DNA of 64,000 bases from Narthecium ossifragum (GCA_963920575.1 OY986965.1:20688929-20752928); one strand, 5' to 3'; shown: positions 9,997-41,869, counted from the stretch's first letter. Translations and numbers: made by a program. Notes: generated by a model not told the origin, from the letters alone.

Positions 9997-12014
9997 TGAA
10001 TAGAGAAGATTTCTGATAAGTTTTGGTAGATCAAATCCAAGAAATTGAATTTTCAATACTATTCATATATATATGTTGCCGACATATGCATGATCGATCT
10101 TCTTGGGATAGAATATTGATCTTTTAGTTGGTAGTGAAGTGTATTTTCTAGGGAAGATCGATCTTCATATCGATCTCTTGTTCTGGGACATGAAGATCGA
10201 TCTCTTGTTCTGGCAGAGAACATGTAAAAGAGAACATGGATCTTCATGGGGCATGAAGATCAATCTCTTATAAGCAGTTAATTAAAATTGATTCCGATTT
10301 CAAAGATTTTGATTTCTTTTCAACCTTGATTTCTTGTATGTTTTCCTAATGACGAGTATGATATTTTAATTGGGATGTTGACAGGTTTATCTTCAAATTA
10401 TGCCATGATTCGTATTTTGGGTTAATTTATCGAAATTTACTGATTTCTCCGATTTTGTCGATCAATCGATCTCTGATCGACTTAATACCTTAGCATGATC
10501 TATTGAACCATGCTTAGGGCTAGTATGTTGCTTTTCACGGATTTCTGATGGAATTTTGAAGGGTTTTATGCGAGGATTTTGGTTGTAGAGTTAAATACAG
10601 AAATTGCCATGTTTTATGCAATATTCTGAATGTTTTTTGATTAAATCACATGTGTAGAATAAATGGACCGAAGGTGTGCCCTTTATCGCTTTGTGGTTAA
10701 CCGGGAGAGTGATGACTCCCGGGAATGTGTAGAATAAATGGGTCGACGGTGTGCCTTACCACTCTGATTGATTAATAGCCATATTGTTTGTCAGCGTGTG
10801 TTGGGGGCCTTAGCTAGAACCGTTGTATTGATAAATTGGTTGAATGCCTAGCGAATACTAGAATCATTGTACTATTATCTGTTGGATAACTGTGATACCT
10901 TAGTCTGTTGTGTGCCGATGTTGCGTCAAGGGCTATTATATAGCAGCGTTGTAATGCCGATTTTTGTTTGAGAATCAGGTTTGATTCTTTATCGTATTAT
11001 AGCATAACATGTTGAACTTTTATGTTGTTGTGGCATATAGTGACACCTAAGTTAAATGCTTGTATAGGTGCATGCACTGTATGCATTAGAGGCATTTCAG
11101 GTTCGGTGTGGGCGATGGATTGATCGTCGATCCGAGGACGAGGGCAACTTGAATCTAGTTTTAGGACCAAGGCTGGGTAGTAAGGTTTAGGACGTGATTG
11201 TATTATATTGAAAAATCTGTATTTTCGAGGTTGATGTCTAGTTGGCTACAATTATTCTGATTAAGGTGTAGAGGTCGTCCTAGGGTTCCAGTCTCAGTCT
11301 CAGTTTTAGTTTCAGTGTTAGGGGAGGTTACGTATCACCATGTGTCCTACGCCCTATTATTTCAGCATTGGAGTGCTTGGTTGTAGAGAGGGATGACTGT
11401 TGATAGTGGAGGTCACAGTAGAGCGTACCCTGGGGTAGGCGGTGGATGTAACGTGAATTTCCCCTAGAGATGAGATGAAACTTGTGACTTTATAGTTTCT
11501 TTTCATTTCAGTGTGACGTAGAGTAGAACCCTACTGAACATTTTTGCTCACTCCTACGCGAGCTGTGTGTGTAGGTGCAGGCGCTAGCTCTTCTATTGTA
11601 GGTTTAGCTGGACAGACCTTTGGTGACGCGTCGATTTCAGGAGGTGCTTGAGAATCTTGAAGGACAAGTTGTACTTTTACATATTTTTGTTGTACAGTTA
11701 TAAATTGAGGATTATATTAAATGTATGATTTCCCTTTTCGAGGATTTTTGTTATAGACATGTACTTGGTGTTTAATTTGTATAACTATGATGTCGAATCT
11801 ATAGAATCATATTTCCTCTAATGTTGAATTTAGATTTGAAACTATTAATGGATTATTAGAATTACAGGTTTGCTATCAGAAGTCGAATTGTTCAAATTAA
11901 TTGTGAAATTTGTAATGTATGACGTTAGATTTGAAGTGAATAATTGTGGGTCTCCTCACGTCCCGGTTCGAATGAGTTTTCTGGATCGGGACATGACATG
12001 CTTAATCACCACCA

Positions 12015-12405
12015 ACCACCTCCGTTTGGGAGTGCGTTTGTAACCTTTAACACAATTTTTTTTTTCTACCGGACACAACTACGTTCAAAATAAACGTGTT
12101 TGGGCGTGTGCTTAGACTAGCGAAGACTAGTCCCAAATCGCGTTAAAGGCGAAGCAGGTTATATGTGCTTCTATTTTACCGCACCTCGATTAAGACGTGA
12201 CGTAAAAAACATAGAAACAAAACTTAACTGATTTTTGAATGAAAAAAAATATTATTTTGACTGACCACAGTTAAAACTAAGCGCACATCCAAATAACAAA
12301 CTTCATGAAGACAGTTTTACACAAATATTATTTCACCACAGTTTACAAGCATACCACGCCTCACCACAGCGATCAAAAACACAATTTACGTCCAAACGGA
12401 CCCTA
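12015..12405. repeat. MITE-like element upstream of SMC5
   Basis: The left part has CTCCGTTTGGGAGTGCG and the right part ends CGTCCAAACGGACCC. Together they form imperfect terminal inverted repeats around CCGTTTGG. The interior has no open frame. A target-site duplication is not clear (ACC on both sides at best). Confidence 0.4.
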
Positions 12406-12623
12406 CCATAAGGAGACCACGGTGACATTAAATATTCCCTGGGTCCCACCGCATATGAGATTGATTGCATCTTCACCGTAGATTCCAAGCAGCTTCAATC
12501 GGACGGTTATCATCAGCTATTGCATGGCCTGCAACTGCTTCTGTATTGCAGGGCCCACCGAATCCTAGTCCGATACGCTTATCCAAGCACGTTCGCGCCT
12601 TTTCCTCTTCTTCTCCCTTCCAC

Positions 12624-12631
12624 TTTCGCGC
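12624..12631 (+). promoter_or_regulatory. E2F-like site upstream of SMC5
   Basis: TTTCGCGC fits the plant E2F consensus TTTSSCGC and lies about 130 bases before the SMC5 start codon, in a CT-rich leader. S-phase control would suit an SMC-family gene, but a single 8-bp match is weak evidence. Confidence 0.45.
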
Positions 12632-12653
12632 TTCTCTCTATTCCTCATCTCAG

Positions 12654-12673
12654 AACCCTAACCCTAGGGTTTT
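12654..12673 (+). promoter_or_regulatory. Telo-box in the SMC5 leader
   Basis: AACCCTAACCC followed directly by TAGGGTTTT gives two facing telo-box motifs. Telo-boxes are common in leaders of plant genes expressed in dividing cells. Position is about 90 bases upstream of the SMC5 start. Confidence 0.55.
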
Positions 12674-12762
12674 GGAGCCCCATCCTCGACCATCCGCCGT
12701 TGCTATACTCTAGTGGCCAAAGAGGGGGTGGGGGAGGGCTTGGGCTAGGGCTTCGTCTCGGG

Positions 12763-32653
<19,891 letters not shown>

Positions 32654-33263
32654 GCTGAAAAGAAATGCTTTGGACTTGCTATATGGCTAATGGCTTGGAG
32701 ATGCATCTCACGAAGCTTTTTGTACGTCTCACCTAGGGTTTTTTTTTTTTCTTGGAGCTAGTAAGCGGCATTTTTTGTGCTATTTATTTTATCTACATTG
32801 TAATCAAAATTTGCACAAGAAACAGTGCCCAGATGCTACCCTAATCAATGTCAAGTCTTTGTGGAACATGACAGTTATCCGGTCGATCTAATGTACAAAG
32901 TTATCCTCATCAAGCTGCTAAGATGCCGATTCTCTGGCACGTACTAGCTTGCCTCATCTCAAGTGGTAGTATCCGTGTGTTTTAAAGGGTACATCTTCGG
33001 GTTAAAATCCCTAAGGTCACTAATTCAGTGGGATGAATGCGCATGGAAAAGTCCACATTGGATGATTGAAATTGCTGGTGATTTTATGATTTACGGTGCA
33101 AGGAACAGTGAATTTTATAGCGCCGTTGATTCATCATCCGACGGGGTCCATGGGAGCAAGCATGTAGGGGTATGTTTCCCCCTTAAATCAAGGTAACAAG
33201 TTCAATAATAAGGAAAATACTTTTCCCAATAAGTAACTATTTAGGAAAATTGACATCATAATA
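32654..33263 (+). other. SMC5 3' flank
   Basis: Probable 3' UTR and downstream spacer. A T12 run is near 32738 and AT-rich sequence (TATTTATTTTATC) near 32780 could include the polyadenylation region. No further gene is seen before the Mutator-like element. Confidence 0.5.
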
Positions 33264-33412
33264 AGATCTTGATGGGGGTGTCCAAATGGGCCGGCCCGGC
33301 TCGGATAAACCCGGGTCGGGCTGGATTTGAGGCAATACTCGATCCGGCCCTGGTAATCATCCGGACCGGACCGGGACCAATAGGCCTTCCACCCGGTCTG
33401 GCCCAGATATGG

Positions 33413-35703
33413 TGTCGCGCCCCGACCTGTGTAGGCCCAATCGGGCCGGGCGACGCGAATCGGAACCTAATCTACTGCGAAAATTTTGGCAAGGTTCTCT
33501 CTAATCGTAGTGGTCTTCCTAGCAATTCATAATCATTATGTATTATGCAAACAATCACAAACCTCAAAACACTGAACTGAATATAATACAAATTCTCAAA
33601 ACAGGGAAATTATACATTTAACACTCCCGTAGGAGACTATCTATAACAAAAGGGTAAAACTGAGATCGCCGCTCCTCAAGCACCGCCAGACGCTGCCACG
33701 TCACCAAACACCGGCCCGGTAGGGGCGACCGAAAAAGTGCTAGCGCCAGCACCTGCAAAACGCAGTCCGGGAAGGAGTGAGCACTAAGCTCAGCAGGGAT
33801 ACTACACTACGACACTCGCAAGGGAGGGAACACAACAGTGCCGCCCCCAAGTCTATCCTAGGTGTATACAAGGGCCCCATAACCCTACCGGAAGTCCGTG
33901 AATGCAGGCCCAAAACACTACAGACTCACAACATGACACTGAACACTGTTTGGCGGGCCAGGACACCGCTGAGTAGGCACTCCTCGACCCAAGAGTCAAG
34001 AACACCGAACTCCGGCTACACCTCAGATACAACTTGGAGTCGACACGACCTCTAAACATCAAACCACATGTATTCAGGTCATCTATCCCTATCATCGAAA
34101 TCGACTAAATACTACAAATCGAGTCCTGGACCAAGCTACCCGCAACGGTCCTAGAGCTAGATCCGGACTATCCGAAAGCTCCGGATCGGCGATCAACCCA
34201 TCGCCAGCGCCCTATACAGATGCAACTAATGCACACAACAATGCATGTTATGAGCACACGCAGGAATATACAGATAAGCATGCAACAATATGTGATGTAT
34301 ATCAGACAAGGTCTGGGCACGGCACCCTGTCGGCCCGGGTTGGTGAACATGTAAGTAAGGTCTAGGAGTTGCTACAGTGGTACCATCACCAACTGTTAGC
34401 AGTCCACCACAACACCTGCACCGGGAAGCAGCCCCGCAAACAACAGGTCACAGATATCACAAATAAAGCCCTCGGCGCACACCGGCATGCAAGGCTAAGG
34501 AAAGCTGTAGGGCTACCCGCCCGTTTATTCTAAACATCCCGGGAGTCATCACTCCCCCGGTTCACCACTGCCCCTATTATAGGGCTAACATGCTTAAACA
34601 TATGTACCAGGTATAAGACAGTAAAGAAACTGTACATGCAGAGCCCCGCGGGCAAAACCAAGAAGAATTTCTCTTTCTGCCGTAGACGGATCGATCCTTC
34701 TCCCCAAGGGCCGATCGATCCTACTAATGGCATAGAACAATCTCTCCATATCGTGCCAAGTAAGATCGATCCGTCCCTCCAAGGGTCGATCGATCCTACT
34801 CGCGATAGGGAACATCCTCACTGTCGTGCCGAGGAGGATCGATCCTTCCCCCCAAGGGACGATCGATCCTACTCGCGACGGGGAAGATCCCATGCTACCC
34901 AAGGCACAAGGATCGATCGTTCTCACCCGAGAATGATCGATCCTGCTCGGGTTCAACATGACCAACAAAGAAGGATCGATCGCGATGGGTTCTCCGGCAA
35001 CCCTTCGGCGAGAAATACCGTCAAAAAACTCCACCAAATCCCACCAAAACCTGGGATCTAGTAGTACGAAGGACCACGAGTTCAAAACCGGCGGAAATAC
35101 TACAATCTAACAAGTGTATAACAAGATCTAAGCAAAAGATCAAAGACAACCAGAAAAACTTCCAAAAACTAGGAAGAAATGTAGGTAGGATCTCTACCTA
35201 TGCAATAGCAGCTTCAATCCCAGCTGCTAGGCCTTGGATCGTCCACAACCTCTTTGAAATCCAGAAAATCTCAGCTCAAGAACTCGGATTTCAAAAGAGA
35301 TTCAAGGAAGAAGGTTACGTCCGTTTTATAGACAAACGAACCGACTTAAGCAGGATCGATCCGTCCAAGAGCAGCGATCGATCCGTTCCAAGAGAGCGAT
35401 CGATCCGTCCCAAGAGGAACGATCGATCCTTTTCAACGATCCGACTTCCTGGTATTGACCGATCGATCCTTTTAGCAAGGAGGGATTGATCCGTCTTTCG
35501 CAGGAAGCTAGATTTGGGCTAAAACATAAGCCCAAGCCCAGATTTTTCGATCCCGGGTCCCACTAACCATTCTAGCCAAATATTACCACAAACATGGTCA
35601 ATGTGTGCCCACGTGGGTGTAAAACTAGCCGACAAGGCGCAATTTACCAAATTGCCCTTGCGGTCCACGACGAGCCACAGGAGTAGAGGGACTGGTCCTC
35701 ACA
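33413..35703 (+). mobile_element. Solo LTR (GATCGATC family), 2.29 kb
   Basis: It starts TGTCGCGCCCCGAC, ends GGTCCTCACA and is flanked by TATGG (33408-33412 and 35704-35708), a perfect 5-bp duplication. It shares ends and order of landmarks with 47672-50082. The ends and promoter-like leader style suggest a Ty3/Gypsy LTR. There is no internal coding sequence. GGATCGATCC-type palindromes cluster at 34690-34985 and 35350-35500. Confidence 0.85.
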
Positions 35704-35849
35704 TATGGCCCTGCCCGGCTTAAAGACCGGGTTGGACCAGGCCGGACAGAGCCGGCCCAGTTGGACAGCCCTGGTTAGTGATCGACTGGGCTGAGGACGC
35801 GACGGTCCACGCCGATGCAGGAGGCGATGAATCAGATGCCGCCGGGCAG

Positions 35850-36660
35850 CCCGGGGCACGACAGCGCGACAGGGGTGGAGGAGAGATGGGGCGCCGAGGT
35901 TGGTGAAGCTTGGTGTGACGATCCCCTGCGACGGAAGCCAGTGGAAGTTGGAGGAGAGATGGGGCGCCGAGGTTGGTGAAGTTTGGGCGATCCCTTGCGA
36001 CGGAAACCGGTGGAGGTTGGAGGAGAGATGGGGCGTCGAGGTCGGTTTATTGGTGGGGATGATTCCCTGCGCCAAGGTCGGTGAAGAGTTCGGGGCCGGA
36101 ATCGGGCGGTGTGGAAGGCGGTGGAGGTTGGAGGAGAGATGGGGCGTCGAGGTCGATGAGACTTGGGTGTGGTCCAGCAAGCGAGGTGAGGAGGTAGGTG
36201 GCTGGATCCACCTCTCTCTCCGATGACTCCGCTCCGGGCCCTCCAGTTCCAGCTCCGACTCCACTCCATCCCTCGCTCCCGGCCGTCTTCTAAGGGGATC
36301 GGGTGGATCAGGGGGACCGGCGACGAGGTGGCTGCATCGTGGTGAACGGCGACGACGTGGCTGAATCGAGGTTACCGTCGACGTGGTGGAGCAGGAGAGA
36401 GAGACCTGAGACTGGGATCGAGACCGGTGAGGTCGATGGAGCTTGGGCGTGGCGAAGAGGTCGGGGCCGGGATCGGACGGTGTGGAAGCCGGTGGAGGTT
36501 GGAGGAGAGATGGGACTTGGCGGGGCTGGCGTTGGTGGAGGTGGAGCTTGGCGGGGCCGGCGTCAATGGTGGTGGAGCTTGGCTGAGTTGGCGTCGGTGG
36601 AGCGTGGGCTGATCGGGTGTGACACGAGAGAGATGAGGGAGGAGATGTTGGGTTGATAGA
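35850..36660. other. GC-rich tandem core of the Mutator-like element, gene-fragment-like
   Basis: Units built on GTTGGAGGAGAGATGGGGCG recur at about 35873, 35948, 36016, 36128 and 36496. The minus strand stays open for 206 codons (35644-36264; repeats of TPHLSSNLHR) and the plus strand for over 100 codons, because the unit length preserves frame. No known domain is recognisable; I do not call it a gene. Confidence 0.5.
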
Positions 36661-36851
36661 AGTGGACGGTAGTGATGGAGTGGGGTAGATTGGGCTTCTT
36701 TAAAAACCGGACCGGGTTTTTGACCAAGGGGCCCTGGTCCGGCCCTGAACCCGGATCAGCCTGGTCCAGCAGGGCTACGACCATGACGAGTCCGGGTCGA
36801 ACCCGTACCGGGCCAGGCCATTTGGGCTTTTTGGACACCCCTAGATCTTGA

Positions 36852-37250
36852 ATAACGAGCCAAGCTTTACACAAGTTTTGTCTACTTCAGACCATTACTT
36901 CACTCATATCATTATATCAACAACTCAGATTTTTTCGAGTCTCATCAAACGATCCAAATCATTAATGAAATGCTCGTTGGGATTCATATGCTACCTAAAT
37001 CACTGGATAAGATTCAAACATATCTGGCTATTAATATGATGGGTTAATTGTACATCTATCCCTATAAAAGTTCAATATTACATGTATCCTATATTTTTTG
37101 AAATATCATAGATACCCCAAAATCTTGATTATTTCACAAAAATATCCCTTGGGTTGCTTTATGGGGGATATCCACGAATATTACTCACATCATCTGTTTG
37201 TTCTAATAATATTGTATGAAATGATCATTTTGTCTTTAGTTTTAGTGTTA
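36852..37250. other. Non-genic spacer
   Basis: AT-rich, no gene or clear repeat seen. Confidence 0.5.
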
Positions 37251-37255
37251 TGGGG

Positions 37256-37257
37256 GA

Positions 37258-37302
<45 letters not shown>
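37256..37302 (+). repeat. (GA)n microsatellite
   Basis: An almost perfect GA dinucleotide run of about 46 bases, continuing into purine-rich sequence to about 37430. Confidence 0.95.
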
Positions 37303-37305
<3 letters not shown>

Positions 37306-37429
37306 AGAAAGAGCACGAGAGTGGAGGAGAGAGAAAGAGAGGGGTGAGGGGGGGGAGCAGGGCAAAGGAGAGAGGGGAGGAGAAGGGAGGGGACTGGAGA
37401 GAGGGGTAGCCGTGTAGGAGAGAGAAAGA

Positions 37430-37765
37430 GGGCTAGATACCGGTAGTATTTGCCCTTGTGTTCATGATACTGTCGGTGGCAAGATACCGATAGTATTTGC
37501 CTTATGACCGGTGCATGATCACCGAACATTTGAGTAAACCTATCCGATAAGATCATGGACACAAGGGCACATCATTAGTGCTTTATATCGGTAGTAGGAT
37601 ATCGACAAAATGGCCACTATGCGGTGTGTGTCCACCAGACATGAGCAAATTTGCGAGGAAGTTGGTTCTATCGGTATCCTTATACCGATCATATAGACTA
37701 GACTATCGGTATCCATATACCGGATAGCTTTGTAGGTTATGAACGGTACCTGGGTACCGATAGCA
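37430..37765. repeat. Subterminal hairpin array, left side of the large Mutator-like element
   Basis: Short imperfect palindromes with spacers of 3-8 bases recur: ATCGGTATCCTTATACCGAT, TATCGGTATCCATATACCGG, GGTACCTGGGTACCGAT, TATCGGTAGTAGGATATCG. The same stem occurs at the right side (52075-52330). Confidence 0.7.
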
Positions 37766-37979
37766 CCAACACTTGGGGAAAAAAATCCCCTGTTGTGTGC
37801 ACATTCTCAATTCCTGTACAACATTTCATTCCCACAAACACAAATACGCTAAAAGACATACATTATTCGAAACGACACGTTCATCCATTTGAGTTGACCA
37901 CATGTCCATACATACATTTGAAAACAAATACATTTGAACATATTTTCAATACTTATCACATTTTTAGTCTTCCACGAGT

Positions 37980-39154
37980 TAAATACTATCCCTAATAGCC
38001 ACCTCCGGTCTGATTGTCTTTGGGAATTTCTTGATCTCATCGTCATACGAATCCCATTCGATAGCACATTCATGACGATATGTGGCCCAGCCACAAACCA
38101 CCGGCGACATTGGGCATCTTGGCTTCATGTGCAACTGAACAAAGTGATTTCCGTTGACTAACCCAATCGCTATGATCCTCCACGCATGTTTCGGAGGCGG
38201 GACGGTTCAGAGTGGTAAGGTAGTCATATACTAAACACTAGAGATACTAATCTAAACAATAGAGTATTATAAAGCAATGAGATAGCCCATATCCGGCATG
38301 GTCATCCACCGGCCAAGAGGAGGGTGGTTCTCGAAATACGACAAGGAATACATGAGCTCTGAAACCCGCTCTTCCGCTCCGTACAACTTAACATAACCAT
38401 CGTAATGATCACGTACAGAGATAAGACCCTTCCTTACTTCAGCCCAGTCGTGCTCATCATAACCCAAAAGTGTGATTATAGCTCGGAATCCGCAGTTAGC
38501 ATCTTTCTCAACGTCTACAACATTCCATATATATTCTCTCACTGCCTCTGGAAACTGGCCAATGTAATCTTCCGCGAAAATAGATTTCAAACGCGGAACC
38601 ACTTTCTCTTTTGGCCTAGAGTGTGTTTGCATCTTCGGTTTCTTGAAAGATATGGGGGTCACTTTGATATGAGATGCACCCTACCTGGAGTTGCTACCTT
38701 TGAGCGAAGTGTCATACTCAAAAACGGATGGGTCGCGACGCGTTGACAACATCTCCTTATTATGCTTTGCGCTTAGTCGACTACGAGTCCTCAACTTCAC
38801 TTCTGACTCCATGACGTAAGTAGATTCGTGTTGTCCAAGCTCCATCAATTTTCTCAGCATCTCGACTTTCCCCCTGTTATCACATGCTATAAACTTCTTT
38901 TTTATGAACTCCAACTCATTTTTATACTTGAGAATGAGCTCGAGGGAAACATTGTCTTCAGTTTTCACCATGACAAGCTTCCGCCAATGATGATGCACTT
39001 CTGACAGGGGTATGGGTCTACCTTTGAGTTTGTATCCGACGATCTCATGGGCACATGGCAAGCCATGGGTACGCTAGACTACACAACCACACCTACTCAT
39101 ATTCTGACCAATATCTTCCACTCATATCGATTCCCTCAAAAATATTTCAAGTGC
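37980..39154 (-). pseudogene. C-terminal part of Mutator-like transposase: SWIM zinc finger and OTU domain
   Basis: Read on the minus strand from the CACTA insertion point, the frame passes a CxC...THGLPCAHEI SWIM-type zinc finger (about 39110-39034) interrupted by TGA and TAG codons. A charged linker follows (to 38681). Then comes an OTU-type cysteine protease domain with DANCGFRAI (38476-38503; catalytic Asp and Cys) and a downstream NHFVQ (38135-38152; catalytic His). Several stops lie between the open parts, one in LPL-stop-TVPPP at about 38205, so no full protein can be made. OTU domains fused to MULE transposases are known in plants. It ends at a stop near 37980. Confidence 0.8.
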
Positions 39155-39179
39155 ACTCACTACAAAAAATGACCACATT

Positions 39180-39790
39180 CTGCAGCGGTTATATTGCAAC
39201 GGTTGAGGAAGTGCTGCTACAAAATTAGATACAGCAGCGGTTTAGATATAACCGTTGCTAAAATGAAGTTCTATAGCAGCGATTTTGGTTAATGTTGCAA
39301 AAAATATACAACTTGCAGCGGTTTACATAACTATCGCTAATATTTCTATTTTTGGCAGCGGTTCATTAGCAACAGTTATAAACCGCTGCAAAATCATGTT
39401 CTATAGCAGCGGTTTATTTGCAGCGCTTATTATAACCGCTGCGATGTGATACTTAAAAGACGACGGTTTTGACAATTGTTGCAGAAGATAAATTTTTTGC
39501 AGCGGTTATGTGAACTGTTGCTATTAGTTCTACTTATCGCAACGTTTGACGTGCAACAATTTTCTAACTGCTGCAGGAATTGCAGCGGTTTATATAACTG
39601 TCGCTAATAGTTATATTTCTAGCAGCGATTTATTAGCAGCAGAATCTAAACCGCTGGTAGATGTTCTATTGCAACGATTTATTTGCAGTGCTTCTTATAA
39701 CCGTAGCGATGTGGTAGTTAAAAGACGACGGTTTTGACAATTGTTGCAAAAGATAAATTTTATGTAACGGTTATGTTAACTGTCGCTATT
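39180..39790. repeat. Subterminal GCAGCGGTT repeats, left arm of the CACTA element
   Basis: Many copies of GCAGCGGTTTAT-like words and their complements (AACCGCTGC), with one longer unit repeated (about 39380-39500 and 39640-39760, sharing AGACGACGGTTTTGACAATTG). Such arrays are transposase binding regions in known CACTA elements. Confidence 0.8.
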
Positions 39791-39791
39791 C

Positions 39792-40080
39792 ACTACAAGA
39801 AAAAATAATAAAGATCACACTAAAGAAATCACAAAGATGTCAGTTTTAGAAAAACCGTCATAAAGAAAATGAGTAAAGAACTATTTTCACGGTTGGTTCT
39901 TTTTAATCATAGTTATTAACAACTGTCATGAATCATGTAAGGCTAATCTCAGTTTTTAACTGTGATTAAAACTATGTAATACTTTATAATTAGAACACAG
40001 TTTTTATGCATGATTGAAACTAAAAAATGTTAGTTTTTATTTTAAACAACTACAGTATATAATTAAATACCATATACCCT
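39792..40080 (+). mobile_element. Left terminus of a second CACTA-like element
   Basis: CACTACAAGAAAAAATAATAAAG starts at 39792, directly followed by its own subterminal words (ACTGTGATTAAAACT, AATCATAGTTATTAAC and relatives), unlike those of the host CACTA. I found no matching right end in the window. Confidence 0.5.
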
Positions 40081-40504
40081 CAGCCGGCCCTTACTTTAAC
40101 CTTAACCCTTTCTAATCACCTTTTCTTCCCCCTCTCTCCCGATCTCTCCCTCGCCACGGCCAAGCTGCGACCCAACCCGTCCGACCTCCGATCTCAATCA
40201 CAGCCAACCACCTTGCCAGCTCATTCGTCATCCCCGGCTACGCCACCGTCCAAGCGCCAGACGCCACCACTGCGCGTACTCTCCTCCCCCGGCGCTGTTC
40301 TTCATCGCCCACACCTCCACCGCCCTCAAATCCGGCCGACATCGACATTGCTGCAAAGCTCACCGGCAGATACCGTCCTCGCCGCCACTCCTGCCATCCT
40401 CGCCGATTGAAGCCACCAAGCTCGGTTGCACTGAAACCCTGATCTCCACCCTCACCGGCGGACTCCGGCGAGCCAGATGCGGCGATCCCGTGCAGGCCGA
40501 GGTG

Positions 40505-40553
<49 letters not shown>

Positions 40554-40860
40554 CTCTATCTCTATCTCCACTACTCATAACCTCTCCCTCCCTAGCCCTA
40601 GCTTGTTTGTTGTCGACCCTCCTCCCCGTCACGCTCTATCTCGTGTTGCTCTGTTTGAAATGTAAGAAGGGTTTGTCCTCCCTCCCTTGCCCTTGCTTGT
40701 TCGTTGCTGACCCTCCCCCCCGTCACACTCTCTATCTCTTGTGTTGTTGTGTTTGAAATGTAAGAAAGTTTGAGTTTGATCTTGTCTAATGCCATTGTTG
40801 AGCAAATCAAAGATCGCGTGTTTTTTCCCTTCAAGCTAGGGCTTTCAATATCAGTGACCT
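40081..40860 (+). other. Gene-like 5' region with (CT)n run, unrecognised
   Basis: CT-rich and GC-rich sequence resembling a plant promoter/leader, with a pyrimidine run at 40507-40550. A roughly 105-bp segment (CTTGTTTGTTGTCGACCCTC... to GTTTGAAATGTAAGAA) is tandemly repeated at about 40600 and 40700. It could be the captured front end of the gene whose inner exons follow at 41.87 kb, but there is no protein similarity to show this. Confidence 0.35.
40507..40550 (+). repeat. (CT)n microsatellite
   Basis: A nearly pure CT dinucleotide run of about 44 bases; it gives spurious SLSLSL and EREREE proteins on the two strands. Confidence 0.95.
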
Positions 40861-41869
40861 AGTCCTTGTGTGAGGAGACCATTTGCTTAACTTGTAGTGC
40901 ATGCTCTCTTGCATGTTTCTTCTGTATTTTTCAAGAATGCTAACTGAGTTGCTCACCTGGAGCAAAAATACTATATGAATTGAGTATCTTATCTTCAGCA
41001 GTCCAGCCATAGCTGTTCTCTCTGTATTTTTCTTGCATGGCATGCTTCTCATGACCAAGTCTCTTTGCTTATACTTCATATATGAATGGCCAATTAGTTG
41101 CTGATGAGAGTTATTGAACTATCCTAAAAGATCTCTTTATGATATCACTTGACAAATGTAGCATGGAGTTGTAGAACATTTAAGATCTCTATTAAAAAAG
41201 GATGAGATGTTGAACAATTGATCTTTGAGTTCGTTATGTGCTAGTGTGTGTTGAACATTTGATCCATGAAGTCGTTAAGTCCTAGTGTGTGATGTTTTCA
41301 TTATGATGTCTAAAACATGGAGGTTTTAAGTGCTCGACTACTCTTGTTCCGCGAACTCATTGAGGACTTGTACGTCATGTCGGCATTTTTGTTTTTATAA
41401 CCTGCACTTGTGTTAGCAAAGAAACGTTTATTCCTGTGTTGCTCATCTAAGAATAGTGGTAGAAGTCATGTCGAAGGAAATTAGGTAGAAAGCATCTCTC
41501 TTTTGACAAATGGCTAGCGAAGATGTCTTAAGCATAGTCCAGAATGTAATGATACACAGTTTAGGCACTAGAAAGTAGAAAAATCATTGAATATTAGCTA
41601 CAATTTTTCTACCTCCTCTAGTATCTACTGTATTATTGTTTAGAGGGGTCTATGTCTGGAAGAAAACAATTTGATTAGATCAAAGCAGATAGTATCCAAA
41701 CTATCTAGACTATAGCTATTATTTTAACTTTGCAAGGAAAACTATACTTGTTAACTTTGCAAATTGTCTTCCAAGAATGCCATCACTAAAGATAAGTTAC
41801 TAATCAGGACACTGGAGATCCTGGTATTTACATTTGATACAATTCTTTTCATATTTCTGGCAACTTTAG

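Larger units (their letters stand above)
8086..11998 (-). mobile_element. Solo-LTR-like block in minus orientation, interrupted by a plus-oriented copy
   Basis: The left edge TGTGAGGACC and right edge GGGACATGACA are the reverse of the two ends (TGTCGCGCCCCGAC and GGTCCTCACA) of the solo LTRs at 33413-35703 and 47672-50082, although diverged. Flanks GGCTT (8081-8085) and TGCTT (11999-12003) could be an imperfect 5-bp target duplication. Inner landmarks agree: the phrase GGTGTGCCCTTTATCGCTTT near 10675 is the reverse of one in the plus copies. Positions 8640-9996 are a plus-oriented, 5'-truncated copy of the same family lying inside. No gene is present. Confidence 0.55.
33273..36842. mobile_element. 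Mutator-like element with 9-bp TSD, split by a solo LTR
   Basis: A perfect 9-bp duplication AGATCTTGA flanks it (33264-33272 and 36843-36851). Ends are TGGGGGTGTCCAAATGGGCC and, reversed, AGGGGTGTCCAAAAAGCCC, so the TIRs are short and imperfect. Subterminal parts are rich in CCGGGTCGG/CCGGACCGG words. No transposase is present. Without the nested solo LTR the element is about 1.27 kb, with a GC-rich tandem-repetitive core (35850-36620). Confidence 0.85.

Noticed and set aside
35644..36264. 206-residue minus-strand frame rich in TPHLSSNLHR repeats
   Set aside because: Arises from in-frame tandem repeats in the Mutator-like core and overlaps long plus-strand frames; no known domain.
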